Part shown: positions 8,486-18,090 of the stretch, in pieces
How the letters are laid out: each line of letters begins with the position of its first letter
How positions within the stretch are numbered: position 1 is the stretch's first letter
Source of the DNA: M3 sp964637445
GTDB lineage: Bacteria > Bacteroidota > Bacteroidia > Bacteroidales > Muribaculaceae
DNA: 64,000 nucleotides
Reading direction: 5' to 3'
Assembly (NCBI GenBank): GCA_964637445.1
Contig: CAZWWS010000003.1
Coordinates: 9,898-73,897, forward strand
Made by a program: the position numbers and the translations under genes
The notes under the pieces: model-generated
What the model saw: the letters and a program-made list of their open reading frames with translations, nothing else
The model's database searches: none
What the model was told of the DNA's origin: nothing

Positions 8486-9616
8486 TTATTTGCGGCGTCT
8501 TACAGAGCGAACTGCGCTCTTTGGGGCGTCGTTGTTAGAACTTTCGACTTTAGCTTTTTTTTCTTTTTGCTTTTTAGCGCGCTTGGTAGAGCGAGCCGAG
8601 CGCTTCTTCTCGGAGGCTTTGTCGTAGCGTGATGCGATGGATGTAGAGTCGCCGGCAGCAAGGGCTTCAGCTTCCTCACGCGCTTCGCGAGCAGCAATAA
8701 TTTCTTCGCGAGAAGGAACCCACATCTTGTCCTCGAACGTAGTCAAGCGATTTTGGATGCTGTCTTGCGCGCGCTTGCGGTCGTCGGGGTCGGGATAAAG
8801 TTGCATCATCGACTTGTTGCGAAGATTTCGAGTCTTGTAGATCTCGCCATCATACATGGCGAGTTGGAAGAAATCGTCGTAAGTGTATTTGGCGAGATTG
8901 TTGTCGTCGTCGATGAAGATGTTTTGCTGAGTGAGGTAGGGACGAAGAGCATCGAATTTCACCCAAAACATCGGGTATTTGATAGGTTCTCCTCCGAAGT
9001 CGCCTGAGCGATGGAGCACTGGGCATATTGCTTCGACGATGGTGTGCATACGATTGCTGCGAGAGTCCATCTGCCAACGTTCAAGGATGTAGTAACTAAG
9101 CACTTCGTTGCAAGGGACGTCGCTCTCTTCGATGGTGAATTTTGGATTTTTTTCGGTAGAGCCTTTTGCTTCGGTGTAGAGCACGTGGAAGCGGTCGAGC
9201 ATGTCTTTCACTTTTATGCGATAGGCATCGGTGAACACTTCGCGTCCGTCGAGGTATTCATAAGCGGGAATACTATTGGATGCGAGAAGGCGCATGATGA
9301 TACGGAAAAGGTTTTCGCCGTCTTCGGTGGGCTCTTCGGGGAAGTAGAGTGGTGCGTTTTTTACTTCGTTGAGGTCAAGTTCGCGATAGATTACTCTCAT
9401 CCACGAAAGGTCGGCTTCGGATGTGGGTTGCTCTTCGTAGAATGCTTGCATGCGTTGAGTGATTTGCGTACCGTCTTGCTGCTGTTGCTTTTTGCGGTCG
9501 TCGGTAGAACGACGGCGAACCACGCTGCTACTTGATGATTCTTGTGCAGTAGCAGAGGCCGCGATGCCGAATGCTACGAATGCGAGAACGATATATTTTC
9601 CTAATGATTTCATCAT
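8486..9616 (-). CDS. gldN: Type IX secretion / gliding motility protein GldN (PorN)
   Basis: 376 residues with a signal peptide (GKYIVLAFVAFGIAASATAQ) followed by a Ser/Arg/Gln-rich segment and the GldN/PorN domain (from about residue 55: YEEQPTSEADLSWMRVIYRE). GldN is a periplasmic partner of the GldK ring in the type IX system. The C-terminal 60 residues are unusually basic (EKKRSARSTKRAKKQKEKK) and Ala-rich. A T8 run on the plus strand at 8555-8562 lies inside this tail and keeps the frame, which is a useful control for the out-of-frame repeats elsewhere. Two ATGs (9616, 9613) are adjacent at the start. Last structural gene of the gldKLMN set. Confidence 0.93.
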   Translation of the reverse strand: MMKSLGKYIVLAFVAFGIAASATAQESSSSSVVRRRSTDDRKKQQQQDGTQITQRMQAFYEEQPTSEADLSWMRVIYRELDLNEVKNAPLYFPEEPTEDGENLFRIIMRLLASNSIPAYEYLDGREVFTDAYRIKVKDMLDRFHVLYTEAKGSTEKNPKFTIEESDVPCNEVLSYYILERWQMDSRSNRMHTIVEAICPVLHRSGDFGGEPIKYPMFWVKFDALRPYLTQQNIFIDDDNNLAKYTYDDFFQLAMYDGEIYKTRNLRNKSMMQLYPDPDDRKRAQDSIQNRLTTFEDKMWVPSREEIIAAREAREEAEALAAGDSTSIASRYDKASEKKRSARSTKRAKKQKEKKAKVESSNNDAPKSAVRSVRRRK

Positions 9617-9648
9617 GAGTGTATGAATATGCGGTTTGATATAGAGTT

Positions 9649-11214
9649 TTAATTTACAATGACTTCCATTGGAGCAAGGTCGCGCTCGATGCCGTCGGGC
9701 CCTACTGCGCGCACACGAGATATGTAGAATCGCTTGCCGCGCGACAGACGACGGAACGAGTCTTTCTGACGTTGAGAGAAGTTGGCACCTTGCGACACTT
9801 CGGGTATGGCGTTGCCCATCGAGTCGAAGAATACAGTCTCGAAACTGATGACGCGATATTGCACATTGAGTAGGTCGTCGTCGATGGCAGCCTCAATGCC
9901 GGCAGCTTGCAAGAGCAGAGTCTTGGGGAACGGACGAGAGCCTTTGTAGCGCTCCGGATTGCCTTTTGCGTCGGTGTAGGCGATGTAGGGTGTCGGGTCG
10001 GGGAGCTTGCGTACGCGGAACGAGGTCGTAGCCACGGTTTGCGAGCGTCCGTTGATATTGGCTGTGACCGTAATGACGGCTTCTGTGCCTACCTTAGTGG
10101 GGTGGGCTTGCCATAGGTCGCCCTTGCGAGTGAGCGTTCCGTTGGTCATAGAAGCTGATATTGCCGAGTTGGGAACTCCGGGGACAGAGATACTCATCGG
10201 GTTGTCGATGCCGGCGTAGAGCACATTCATCATCGTAGCCGAAATGGTTGCCGTAGGCTCAATCACGGTGTAAGACGATGTGAAGTCGTGGCGAGTGACA
10301 GAGCCGTCTCCGTGAGGCACTTCGAGGTATCCTGAATAGTCGTATGTTCCGGTCTTTGAGGTAATGAATTCGTACAATCCAAATTCGTTGTCGAGCTTGG
10401 TGTTGTTGATATAGATTACCGGGCGCTGAGTGGTGTCGACTGCTGCAAGAACGATGTTGGCCGAGTATTTGCTTCCTTGCATCACGTTGCGCGACTGAGG
10501 AATTACGAACGCGTTGAGCTTGTTGACGCGCACGTCGCCAAGGTCGACGTTTGTGAGCAGGGTTGCCAACGCTTCGCCTTCGGCATTGAGCACGTCGGCT
10601 TGCAGTTTGGTGAGCAAAGTTACGGCAGCTACGACGGGCATATTGTCGAACATGGTCTCTTCCCAGTTGGCATTACTGATGGTCTTGGCGTTGAATTGAG
10701 GTTTTGTCGACAGAGCGGTGGCAACGATGTTGCGTTTTACCGAGTCGGTCATTATTGCGGAGATATATTCGCGATAGGCATCGATCTGCTTGCGAAGTCG
10801 CTCTCCGTTGCGCTTGCCGGGCGACAGCATCACCACTCCGGCCGCTTCGAGGTCGTCTTGATGCTGAATATCGTTAATGTCGGCGTCATCGCCGTCGGCT
10901 TTCTTGACAATCGCAATTTTCAGCGAGTCGATGAGATTGTAGAGCGACGCAGTGTTGCGGCGTACTTCAGATGCTTTGTCGTACCAAACGCCTCCTTTGT
11001 CGGGGTTTTGCTCGTTGAATGCTTCAAGGCGATTGTAAAGGTCGTCGTTGCGCTGACCCATATTGTCGTTAGAGCGTGTCAATCCGTCTTCGACTTGGTT
11101 GAATCCGTTGAGCACATCTGACGATACATTGAGGGCGAGCATGGCGGTGAGGACGATATACATGAGGTTTATCATCTTCTGACGAGCCGATAGCCTTGTG
11201 TTGTTAGATCCCAT
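9649..11214 (-). CDS. gldM: Type IX secretion / gliding motility protein GldM (PorM)
   Basis: 521 residues. The N-terminus (RLSARQKMINLMYIVLTAML, ending in ALNVSSDVLNGF) is the single transmembrane helix and signature of GldM. The rest is the elongated periplasmic stalk with Ig-like domains, ending in the conserved C-terminal domain. With GldL it forms the proton-driven motor that powers the type IX translocon and, in gliding relatives, surface adhesin movement. It lies 28 bases after gldL and 32 before gldN. The acidic insert near residue 105 (DGDDADIND) is probably a loop. Confidence 0.95.
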   Translation of the reverse strand: MGSNNTRLSARQKMINLMYIVLTAMLALNVSSDVLNGFNQVEDGLTRSNDNMGQRNDDLYNRLEAFNEQNPDKGGVWYDKASEVRRNTASLYNLIDSLKIAIVKKADGDDADINDIQHQDDLEAAGVVMLSPGKRNGERLRKQIDAYREYISAIMTDSVKRNIVATALSTKPQFNAKTISNANWEETMFDNMPVVAAVTLLTKLQADVLNAEGEALATLLTNVDLGDVRVNKLNAFVIPQSRNVMQGSKYSANIVLAAVDTTQRPVIYINNTKLDNEFGLYEFITSKTGTYDYSGYLEVPHGDGSVTRHDFTSSYTVIEPTATISATMMNVLYAGIDNPMSISVPGVPNSAISASMTNGTLTRKGDLWQAHPTKVGTEAVITVTANINGRSQTVATTSFRVRKLPDPTPYIAYTDAKGNPERYKGSRPFPKTLLLQAAGIEAAIDDDLLNVQYRVISFETVFFDSMGNAIPEVSQGANFSQRQKDSFRRLSRGKRFYISRVRAVGPDGIERDLAPMEVIVN

Positions 11215-11242
11215 TAATTATATGATATAGGGTGTTGTCGGA

Positions 11243-12154
11243 TTAAACGTTTTCTGAAGGGGTAGAGTTGTCGGGCGATGGCATTTCAGCTCCACCCATC
11301 ATGGGGCGATACATATTGATGGTCATGGCGGTGATCATCTTTTCGTATACGGAGTTGAGCTGTTGCATATAGCGAGCCATCTTTTCGGTTTCTTCGCAGT
11401 AGCGAGCGCTCTGAGCCGAACTCTTTTCATACATGTCGCGGATGTCTTTTATGCCGCGGTTGACGCGGTCGATAGAGTCGAGCTGCGACGATACGCTCTT
11501 GAGTTGTATCTCGTAGATGGTGTTGAGTCCGTTGATGTTGCGGTTGAGGTCTTGCATCTGCTCAACGTAGCCGGTCGAACTGCGAGTGATGTTTTCGGAG
11601 TTCTCGGTGATGGCGCGATACGATTCTAACAGGGTGTCGCTCACCTTGTTGAGCGCTTGAGTGGTATCGCAGAGCTGTTGCATCTGAGACGTGATAGCTG
11701 CCATTTGGTCGAGATATTGTTGAGTGGCAGCAGTGATTTCGGTAGCGAAAGGCACACCTGCTATACCGGCTTGCTCGGGGTTAAGGGTTACTGCAGCTAC
11801 TGAGCTGCTTGCTGCTTTGCTCTCGCCGGCAGAGGCGCCGCCGATAACGATGCCGCCACCACTATTGAAGTCGGGGCGATCTTCGGGGTCTTTGGAGTCA
11901 AGCACGGGGAATACCTCTTCCCAATTGTAGGATTTTGGCGGACGGTCGAATGCCGAGAGAACGAACATCAAGACTTCGGTGCCCATACCGATTGTGAGAA
12001 GGAGGTTACCTCCGGGAAGGTGGAGGAGCTTGAAGAGAGCACCCCAAATTACGATTGCTGCACCGATAGAATAGGCGAAGTTGAAAAATCGCTGACCTTT
12101 ATCGCCGGAGAGGAAGCGTTCGATGCTGTTTTTATATCTTTTGATTTTTCCCAT
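11243..12154 (-). CDS. gldL: Type IX secretion / gliding motility protein GldL (PorL)
   Basis: 303 residues. Two transmembrane helices near the N-terminus (FAYSIGAAIVIWGALFKLLH, then LLLTIGMGTEVLMFVLSAF) carry the conserved Lys and Glu expected for the proton pathway of the motor. The GldL signature PPKSYNWEEVFPVL follows. The C-terminal half (about residues 130-280) is a cytoplasmic coiled coil. Pairs with GldM in the inner membrane. The gene lies 40 bases after gldK and 28 before gldM. Confidence 0.94.
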   Translation of the reverse strand: MGKIKRYKNSIERFLSGDKGQRFFNFAYSIGAAIVIWGALFKLLHLPGGNLLLTIGMGTEVLMFVLSAFDRPPKSYNWEEVFPVLDSKDPEDRPDFNSGGGIVIGGASAGESKAASSSVAAVTLNPEQAGIAGVPFATEITAATQQYLDQMAAITSQMQQLCDTTQALNKVSDTLLESYRAITENSENITRSSTGYVEQMQDLNRNINGLNTIYEIQLKSVSSQLDSIDRVNRGIKDIRDMYEKSSAQSARYCEETEKMARYMQQLNSVYEKMITAMTINMYRPMMGGAEMPSPDNSTPSENV

Positions 12155-12194
12155 TTTGGAGAAATATTCTAATGATTAGTCGATGAATTGAATA

Positions 12195-13637
12195 TTATTT
12201 TTTGCTGCCACCTTGACCGCGAGCAAAACCGATTTGAGTGCGCACACAGCGGAATCCGATGTAGGAGCGCTGCTCGTTCTGGTATTCCCACATGCGGATG
12301 TCGGAACGAATGTTGTGGGCGACGTCTTTCCACGAACCGCCACGCACAATCTTGCGTTTCATTTTGTAGGGGTCTTCTTTGGCGGCGTCGTAACGATATT
12401 CGGGGTTGAGGTCGGAAGTGAGCTCTCCGACGCTTTCGGTGTAGGCAGTAGAGGTCCATTCACTCACGTTACCGGCCATATCATATAGGCCGAAATCGTT
12501 GGGCGAATATGTCCCGACACGAGATGTGATAAGTTGCCCGTCGCGTACATAGTTGCCTTCGGCCGGCTTAAAATTGGCGTAGAAGCAACCGCGATCTTCG
12601 CTGAGCGTCAAGTCGCCCTCCCAAGGATATTTGTTTTCATTGACTCCGGCACGAGCGGCATATTCCCATTCGGCTTCGGTGGGGAGACGATATGGCTCAA
12701 TGTAGACGCCTTCTTTGCCGAGCGCACGGCGGAGATAGTCGGTGCGCCAGTTGGCGAATGCGTTGGCTTGTTCCCAGCTTACACCTACCACGGGGTATTC
12801 GCTGTAACCTCCGTGAGAGAAATACATTCTCACGTAAGGTTCGTTATAAGCGTTTTCGAAGTCGTTGATCCACGCAGTGGTGTCGGGATATACATTTACT
12901 ATATATGTGTTGAGGAAGTCGTAGTCGCCGGTAAGTCCGCGAGTGATAGTTTCGCGCACGATTTCGCCCTCATCGTTGATGTAGGCAGTGTCTTTCGATA
13001 TGATGGGCACATCGGTAGGCACGGGTAGGTCGGTGTTGTAGACGCGACGAGCCGGGTTGAGGCGATGCTTGCGCTTGGCCGCTTCGGTGTGGTTGTAGAT
13101 CTCGTAGCGATAGTTGAGCTGCTCGGGATCGAGTTCGCGAGCCCCGGTGATGGGGTTGGTGCGATACACACTTTCGATGGCACGCGCTTCGTCCTCATTG
13201 GGGTTGCGCCAAGGAATGGCTTTGTTCCAATTGAGGTGAGGAGTGATTGGGTTGCCTTCGCGGTCTTCTTCGATTTTGAATTCTTCGTCACCACCAAAAG
13301 CGGGGTCGGCAAGACGCTCGCGGATAATGGAGTCGCGCACCCAGAATACAAATTGCTTATATTTTGAGTTGGTGATTTCGGTTTCGTCCATCCAAAATCC
13401 ATCGACCGATATGCCACGAGGATCGGCTTTTAGATTCCATAGACTGTCGGCCGACTGAGGTCCTACTTGCATGGAGCCGCGACTGACGAGAACCATTCCG
13501 TATGGGGTAGGTTCAGCCCAAGAAGTTCCGCCCACGCCGGTCACTTCGCCGCCTGCCGAGCTTTTTTTGCCGGTCAAAGCGCACGAAGTCATCATGGCAG
13601 TGGCTATGATAGGAATTATAAATGCAGATTTTTTCAT
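12195..13637 (-). CDS. gldK: Type IX secretion lipoprotein GldK (PorK), SUMF1-fold
   Basis: 480 residues. Lipoprotein signal peptide with lipobox MTSC near residue 19. The body is a formylglycine-generating-enzyme (SUMF1) fold used structurally: RGSMQVGPQ at the start, SVDGFWMDETEITNSKYKQF, EYPVVGVSWEQANAFANWR, YRLPTEAEWEYAARAG, FGLYDMAGNVSEWTS, and a C-terminal RGGSWKD and SYIGFRCVRT. In the type IX system GldK and GldN build the outer-membrane-associated periplasmic ring. The start codon follows the porP stop by 2 bases. Confidence 0.94.
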   Translation of the reverse strand: MKKSAFIIPIIATAMMTSCALTGKKSSAGGEVTGVGGTSWAEPTPYGMVLVSRGSMQVGPQSADSLWNLKADPRGISVDGFWMDETEITNSKYKQFVFWVRDSIIRERLADPAFGGDEEFKIEEDREGNPITPHLNWNKAIPWRNPNEDEARAIESVYRTNPITGARELDPEQLNYRYEIYNHTEAAKRKHRLNPARRVYNTDLPVPTDVPIISKDTAYINDEGEIVRETITRGLTGDYDFLNTYIVNVYPDTTAWINDFENAYNEPYVRMYFSHGGYSEYPVVGVSWEQANAFANWRTDYLRRALGKEGVYIEPYRLPTEAEWEYAARAGVNENKYPWEGDLTLSEDRGCFYANFKPAEGNYVRDGQLITSRVGTYSPNDFGLYDMAGNVSEWTSTAYTESVGELTSDLNPEYRYDAAKEDPYKMKRKIVRGGSWKDVAHNIRSDIRMWEYQNEQRSYIGFRCVRTQIGFARGQGGSKK

Positions 13638-13639
13638 AA

Positions 13640-14617
13640 TTACATTATGCGTATGCTCTTGTGTTTGTTTTTATTCTTTTCTGAAAGATCGAGTTTGAGC
13701 CTATAGCCGGCAAAAATCTCGTGGCTTCCGCTGCTCGCTTTCGAGATGTCGGAGGTCGGATAATCGTAGCTGTAGCCGAAGAAAAAGTTTTTGTATTCGA
13801 CGCCTACCATTGCCGACACTGCATCATCAAGGCGATAACCGAGGCCAAAAGAGATGAATTTGTTATAGCGAACTCTTCCGGTGATTTCGGCTTGAGTGAA
13901 AGTTAAGTCTGACTTGACCATCAACGATGGCTGTATTTCAAATAACGTATTTTTTATCGGAATATTGCTGCCGACCATAAAATAGAGTACACGACCTGCC
14001 TCAAATTCGTAGTTTTTAGCCTCTGTGCCATCGGTCGACATGGTGATAGTGGGCGAGGTGAGGTGAGTGGCTGAGATGCCTGCCCAAAAGAGTCGGTGGG
14101 TGTAGAACACTCCGAGTCCGAGGTCGAAAGCGTTGCCGGCAATGTCGGACGTGGGAATCGCATCGTCGGTGCCTTGATGGTAGTCGTCGCCATCGGGGAG
14201 GATAACTTCGGTACCGGAAAATTTTTCGTTGATAAATCCGAGTTGAAGTCCCACGGTAAGTTCGCCTTTGAATAGTTTGAGCTTGTAGCCGAGCTGAGCG
14301 CCGAGACTCATGTTTTTGTAGAGACCCATGCTCTCTTGCTGCATCACGAGTCCCACTCCGAAACGTTTGTTGAGCAACTTCAACGGCATATCGGCTGTGA
14401 CGAGGAATGTTTTTGGGGCTTTAGGGATGCCTACCCATTGCAACCGAGAGCCTCCGCGAATGTTTATGAAGTCGGTGCGACCGATGGCTGCGGGGTTATA
14501 GTAGGATGGCACCTCGAAATATTGAGTGAACTGAGCGTCGATTTGTGCTACGACATCAGTAGTTGCTATCAGTGAGATGGCAACAAGCAAAATATATCTG
14601 AGATGGCGTGACAACAT
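13640..14617 (-). CDS. porP: PorP/SprF-family type IX outer membrane protein
   Basis: 325 residues from the ATG at 14617; a TTG six bases further upstream is less likely. Signal peptide (YILLVAISLIATTDVVAQ) followed by IDAQFTQYFEVPSYYNPAAIG, the hallmark opening of the PorP/SprF family. A beta-barrel follows with repeated aromatic/Gly strands such as FGVGLVMQQESMGLYKN and FISFGLGYRLDDAVSAMVG. Family members sit in the outer membrane and are needed for anchoring type IX cargo or motility adhesins. Packed between porT (6 bases) and gldK (2 bases). Confidence 0.9.
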   Translation of the reverse strand: MLSRHLRYILLVAISLIATTDVVAQIDAQFTQYFEVPSYYNPAAIGRTDFINIRGGSRLQWVGIPKAPKTFLVTADMPLKLLNKRFGVGLVMQQESMGLYKNMSLGAQLGYKLKLFKGELTVGLQLGFINEKFSGTEVILPDGDDYHQGTDDAIPTSDIAGNAFDLGLGVFYTHRLFWAGISATHLTSPTITMSTDGTEAKNYEFEAGRVLYFMVGSNIPIKNTLFEIQPSLMVKSDLTFTQAEITGRVRYNKFISFGLGYRLDDAVSAMVGVEYKNFFFGYSYDYPTSDISKASSGSHEIFAGYRLKLDLSEKNKNKHKSIRIM

Positions 14618-14623
14618 TTGCAA

Positions 14624-15349
14624 TTATTCGAAGTAGAATGTAAGCACCACCATTTTTGATGTTGCTTTGGTGAGTGATTGAGTGAATTTTAGCTTCGTTG
14701 GGTCGTCTTCCAGATCGGGGCGGTCGTGGTTGAGTACATCAGAGAGTCCGAAGCAGAATTTTATCTCCGGATTTAACTTGAAAAACGGGAGATAAAAATC
14801 GCATCCGAAGCCTACCGAAAGATAGAAGTCGGAACTGTTGAGCTGGAGTATCTCGCCTCGCTTTTTGGATATGTCGAACGCCGGCATGATGCCGCCCACC
14901 ATGTAAGGGCGCACGTTGCGGTAGCGCTGAGCGGCAAATTTCAGGTCGAGAGGCAATACTATCAAGTTGGTTTTGATGTTTTGCGACTCGGTGGCTCCTG
15001 TGGAGGTGTCGATCATATCGACATTTCTGTTGCCGAAGTACATACCGGGGGTGAAGCGCACACTGAAATAGTCGTTGAGTCGGATGTCAAGCAGTCCGTT
15101 TACGCAAAATCCCGGAGAATAAGATGGCTGTTCCATAAACCAAGTCTCCCCCTCGGGAGTAGTGTAGCCATTGTGGGTGAATTGAATCCCTTGTACATGC
15201 AATCCAACTGAAAAACCAAGATGCCAGCGGCGTAGGTCGGCATACGGACGATTGAGCAACTTGTCGTTGCGCTGCGCCGATAGTGGCATCGATGTTGCAG
15301 CTATCAATGCTATCAAAAGGATTAGAAATATGTTGCGTCGTATAGTCAT
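14624..15349 (-). CDS. porT: PorT-like outer membrane beta-barrel, type IX secretion
   Basis: 241 residues with a signal peptide (FLILLIALIAATSMPLSAQ) and an eight-strand-type barrel: WHLGFSVGLHVQGIQF, FCVNGLLDIRLNDYFSVRF, LIVLPLDLKFAAQRYRNVRP and a terminal MVVLTFYFE ending in an aromatic pair. Length, RPYADLRRWHLGFSVG and the C-terminal DVLNHDRPDLEDD agree with PorT, an outer membrane component required for type IX secretion. It lies 50 bases after purN and starts the por/gld block. Confidence 0.82.
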   Translation of the reverse strand: MTIRRNIFLILLIALIAATSMPLSAQRNDKLLNRPYADLRRWHLGFSVGLHVQGIQFTHNGYTTPEGETWFMEQPSYSPGFCVNGLLDIRLNDYFSVRFTPGMYFGNRNVDMIDTSTGATESQNIKTNLIVLPLDLKFAAQRYRNVRPYMVGGIMPAFDISKKRGEILQLNSSDFYLSVGFGCDFYLPFFKLNPEIKFCFGLSDVLNHDRPDLEDDPTKLKFTQSLTKATSKMVVLTFYFE

Positions 15350-15399
15350 TATTGATTTAACGAGCTTTCTGAAATTTTATTGTGAACAATCGCTAAAAG

Positions 15400-15966
15400 T
15401 TATTGAGTGAGAAGCATTTCTATAACCCTCGGGAAATGGCGATGCTCAAGGGTATGAATACGCTCGGCGAGCGAGTCGGGAGTGTCGTCGGACTTAACTT
15501 CGCATGATGCTTGGAAAATGATTGCGCCACCATCAATCTCTGAGGTAACATGATGGATGGTGATGCCGCTCTCAGTGTCGCCGGCGGCGAGAACCGCTTC
15601 GTGAACATGATGTCCCCACATGCCCGGTCCGCCGTGACGCGGAAGCAGCGATGGGTGGATGTTGATGATGCGATTTGGGTAAGCATCGATGATGCAGTCG
15701 TGGATGCGACGCATGAATCCGGCAAGGACAATGAGGTCGATGTTGTGGCTGCGAATTATTTCTACGACAGGCTGTCCGCACTCCCAATCATCTTTGCCAA
15801 TAGTGATAGACGGAATACCTAATGCGTTGACACGTTGGTGAACACCGGCTTTGGCGCGATTGGATATTACGATGGCAACTTTGATGTCGGGGTGAGAGGT
15901 AAAGTAGCGAGCGATGGCTTCAGCGTTAGAGCCGTTGCCCGATGCGAGAATGGCTATATTTTTCAT
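15400..15966 (-). CDS. purN: Phosphoribosylglycinamide formyltransferase
   Basis: 188 residues starting at the ATG at 15966 (MKNIAILASGNGSNAEAIA). The upstream ATG of the same frame at 16029 lies inside the ABC transporter gene. GNGSN binds the GAR phosphate. NRIINIHPSLLP includes the catalytic Asn-His pair region, and HHVTSEIDGGAII includes the catalytic Asp. It transfers formyl from 10-formyl-tetrahydrofolate to GAR, the third step of purine synthesis. It starts 13 bases after the stop of the ABC exporter, so it is probably co-transcribed with it and with porT. Confidence 0.94.
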   Translation of the reverse strand: MKNIAILASGNGSNAEAIARYFTSHPDIKVAIVISNRAKAGVHQRVNALGIPSITIGKDDWECGQPVVEIIRSHNIDLIVLAGFMRRIHDCIIDAYPNRIINIHPSLLPRHGGPGMWGHHVHEAVLAAGDTESGITIHHVTSEIDGGAIIFQASCEVKSDDTPDSLAERIHTLEHRHFPRVIEMLLTQ

Positions 15967-15979
15967 CTTGGTGAGTGAA

Positions 15980-17806
15980 TCAGAATTTTTGCATGTCGAC
16001 AAGACGCTTGTAGTAGCGATTGAGGGCAATCAACTCGTCGTGGGTGCCTTGCTCTACGATGCGACCCTCATGGAGCACGCAGATGATGTCGGCATTGCGT
16101 ATTGTCGAAAGACGGTGAGCGATGACGAGGGTGGTGCGATTTTCCATAAGGCGGTCGAGAGCCTCTTGCACTACGTGCTCGCTTTCGGAGTCGAGAGCCG
16201 AAGTGGCTTCGTCGAGGATAAGTATCGGCGGATTTTTCAAGATGGCACGAGCTATCGACAGGCGTTGACGTTGACCGCCCGACAAGCGACATCCGCGGTC
16301 GCCGATAGGGGTGTCGTAGCCTTGCTCCGATGCGATGATAAATTCGTGTGCGTTGGCTATCTTAGCGGCTTCAACCACCTGCTCCATAGTGGCATCTTTG
16401 ACGCCGAAAGTGATATTGTTGTAGAACGTGTCGTTGAAAAGGATAGCTTCTTGGTTTACGTTGCCCATCATGGAGCGTAGGCCGTGAACTCGCATGTCGC
16501 GCACATCGATGCCATCGATAGTGATAGCGCCGGCGTCGACGTCGTAGAATCGAGGCAACAAATCGGCCATGGTCGATTTCCCGGAGCCTGATTGCCCTAC
16601 GAGAGCGACAGTAGCTCCGGCCGGTATATGAAGCGAAATATCGTCGATTACGGTCTTTTCGGAGTAGCCAAACGATACATTGCGATAGTCGATTTCACCC
16701 TTTAGGTCTTTAATAGCTTTAGGTTTTTCGGGATCTTTTATCGGGTTGTCGGCGCCGAGAATCTTGTCGACGCGTTGCATCGATGCAAGTCCTTTTTGGA
16801 TAGAATAAGCGGCTTTCGACAACTCTTTGGCAGGGTTGATGATACTATAGAATATCACCATATAGTAGATAAACGAAGCCGCGTTGATCGACGATACTCC
16901 ATTGAGGATGAGCGAGCCTCCAAACCAAAGGACTATGGCGATGGTGACTGTGCCGAGAAATTCACTCATGGGGTGAGCGAGCGATTGGCGTCGGGCTATG
17001 CGGTTGGATATTTTGTAGAATACTTGATTTTCGCGATGGAAGCGTCCTACAACTTTACTTTCGGCATTGAAAGCCTTGATGATGCGAAGTCCGCCGAGAG
17101 TCTCTTCGATGTTTGACATAAGCAACCCCCACTGAGTCTGCCCTTCGAGCGATTGGCGTTTGAGTCGCTTTCCGACGCGCCCCATCACTAACCCGGCGAT
17201 GGGCAGAAGAATGAGGACAAAGACGGTGAGTTGCCAACTGATGATAATCATCATGCAGAGACACACGATAATCATCACCGGGTTCTTAAACATCATATCG
17301 AGCGACGACATGATGGAATTTTCAATCTCAGCCACGTCGCCGCTCATGCGAGCCATGACGTCGCCCTTGCGCTCGGTGGTGAAAAATCCGATAGGAAGAG
17401 TGACTATCTTGTCGTAGACAAAGTTGCGAATATCGCGCACTATGCCGGAGCGCATCGGCACTATGAAGTAGGAGCTGAGGTAGGTCACACCGGTCTTGAG
17501 AGCAGTCATCACCACGAGCAATGCGGCGAGCGCGGCGAGCGTCCATGATGGACCCCACGAATCGATGGCTTGCTGAGTGTAGAAGTAGAAATTATTGATA
17601 GCCACATCTTTTAGCGATGCCGCGTCGAGTGTCATATACTCGTAGCTACCTTCATTGATTTGAAAAAGCATTTCGAGAATCGGAATGATAACGGCAAAGG
17701 AGAAGAGTGTAAGAAATGCGGCGAGGATATTGAAAATGATGTTTAGCGCCAAAAAATGCTTGTATGGCGGGACAAAACGAAGAAGTATTTTTATAAAGTC
17801 TTTCAT
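15980..17806 (-). CDS. ABC exporter, MsbA-like (fused permease and ATPase)
   Basis: 608 residues: six transmembrane helices in the first 330, then the nucleotide-binding domain with Walker A GQSGSGKST, signature LSGGQRQRLSIARA, Walker B ILILDEATSALD and switch His in IAHRLST. It is a homodimeric half-transporter of the MsbA/lipid-exporter type. The substrate could be lipid A core or another lipid, and sequence alone cannot settle this. It is first in the nine-gene run that continues through purN, porT, porP and gldK-L-M-N to the cytidylate-kinase-like gene, with a -7 box just upstream. Confidence 0.9.
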   Translation of the reverse strand: MKDFIKILLRFVPPYKHFLALNIIFNILAAFLTLFSFAVIIPILEMLFQINEGSYEYMTLDAASLKDVAINNFYFYTQQAIDSWGPSWTLAALAALLVVMTALKTGVTYLSSYFIVPMRSGIVRDIRNFVYDKIVTLPIGFFTTERKGDVMARMSGDVAEIENSIMSSLDMMFKNPVMIIVCLCMMIIISWQLTVFVLILLPIAGLVMGRVGKRLKRQSLEGQTQWGLLMSNIEETLGGLRIIKAFNAESKVVGRFHRENQVFYKISNRIARRQSLAHPMSEFLGTVTIAIVLWFGGSLILNGVSSINAASFIYYMVIFYSIINPAKELSKAAYSIQKGLASMQRVDKILGADNPIKDPEKPKAIKDLKGEIDYRNVSFGYSEKTVIDDISLHIPAGATVALVGQSGSGKSTMADLLPRFYDVDAGAITIDGIDVRDMRVHGLRSMMGNVNQEAILFNDTFYNNITFGVKDATMEQVVEAAKIANAHEFIIASEQGYDTPIGDRGCRLSGGQRQRLSIARAILKNPPILILDEATSALDSESEHVVQEALDRLMENRTTLVIAHRLSTIRNADIICVLHEGRIVEQGTHDELIALNRYYKRLVDMQKF

Positions 17807-17827
17807 ATATCAATGAATTTTGGATTG

Positions 17828-17835
17828 CAAAGTTA
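17828..17835 (-). promoter_or_regulatory. -7 box TAACTTTG for the ABC exporter/gld run
   Basis: TAnnTTTG match 22 bases upstream of the exporter ATG. No comparable box is visible in the 50-base purN-porT gap, so this may be the main promoter for the whole nine-gene run. Confidence 0.5.
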
Positions 17836-18059
17836 GTGAAAAATGGCGAAAGCGGAAAGTGTGATGTGAATAAGTGAATAAATGTTGAAAATATATTAAT
17901 TTCGGAGGATGGGTGGTTAAATTGGATAAATACATATAAGGGTGTTTTTCAGATAGTGAGACAAGTTGCGTAGTGGAAGTTTCGCACCTTCCATCAGGAT
18001 ATTATGTGGTGAAAACGGCAGAATCGGCAGTTTCTCTATTGAAAAAATAGCTTGACTTT

Positions 18060-18090
18060 TTTGTATTGCGAGCTACTTGCACTATCTTTG
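18060..18090 (+). promoter_or_regulatory. Promoter: -33 TTTG and -7 TATCTTTG
   Basis: TTTG at 18060-18063 and TATCTTTG at 18083-18090 with a 19-base spacer, matching both halves of the Bacteroidetes promoter. It lies 21 bases upstream of the ATG at 18112. Confidence 0.6.

Noticed and set aside
10477..11121. 214-codon plus-strand open frame
   Set aside because: Antisense shadow of gldM; no signal, domain or promoter.
14618..14623. TTG at 14623 as the porP start
   Set aside because: An ATG two codons later begins a standard signal peptide and keeps a 6-base gap to porT.
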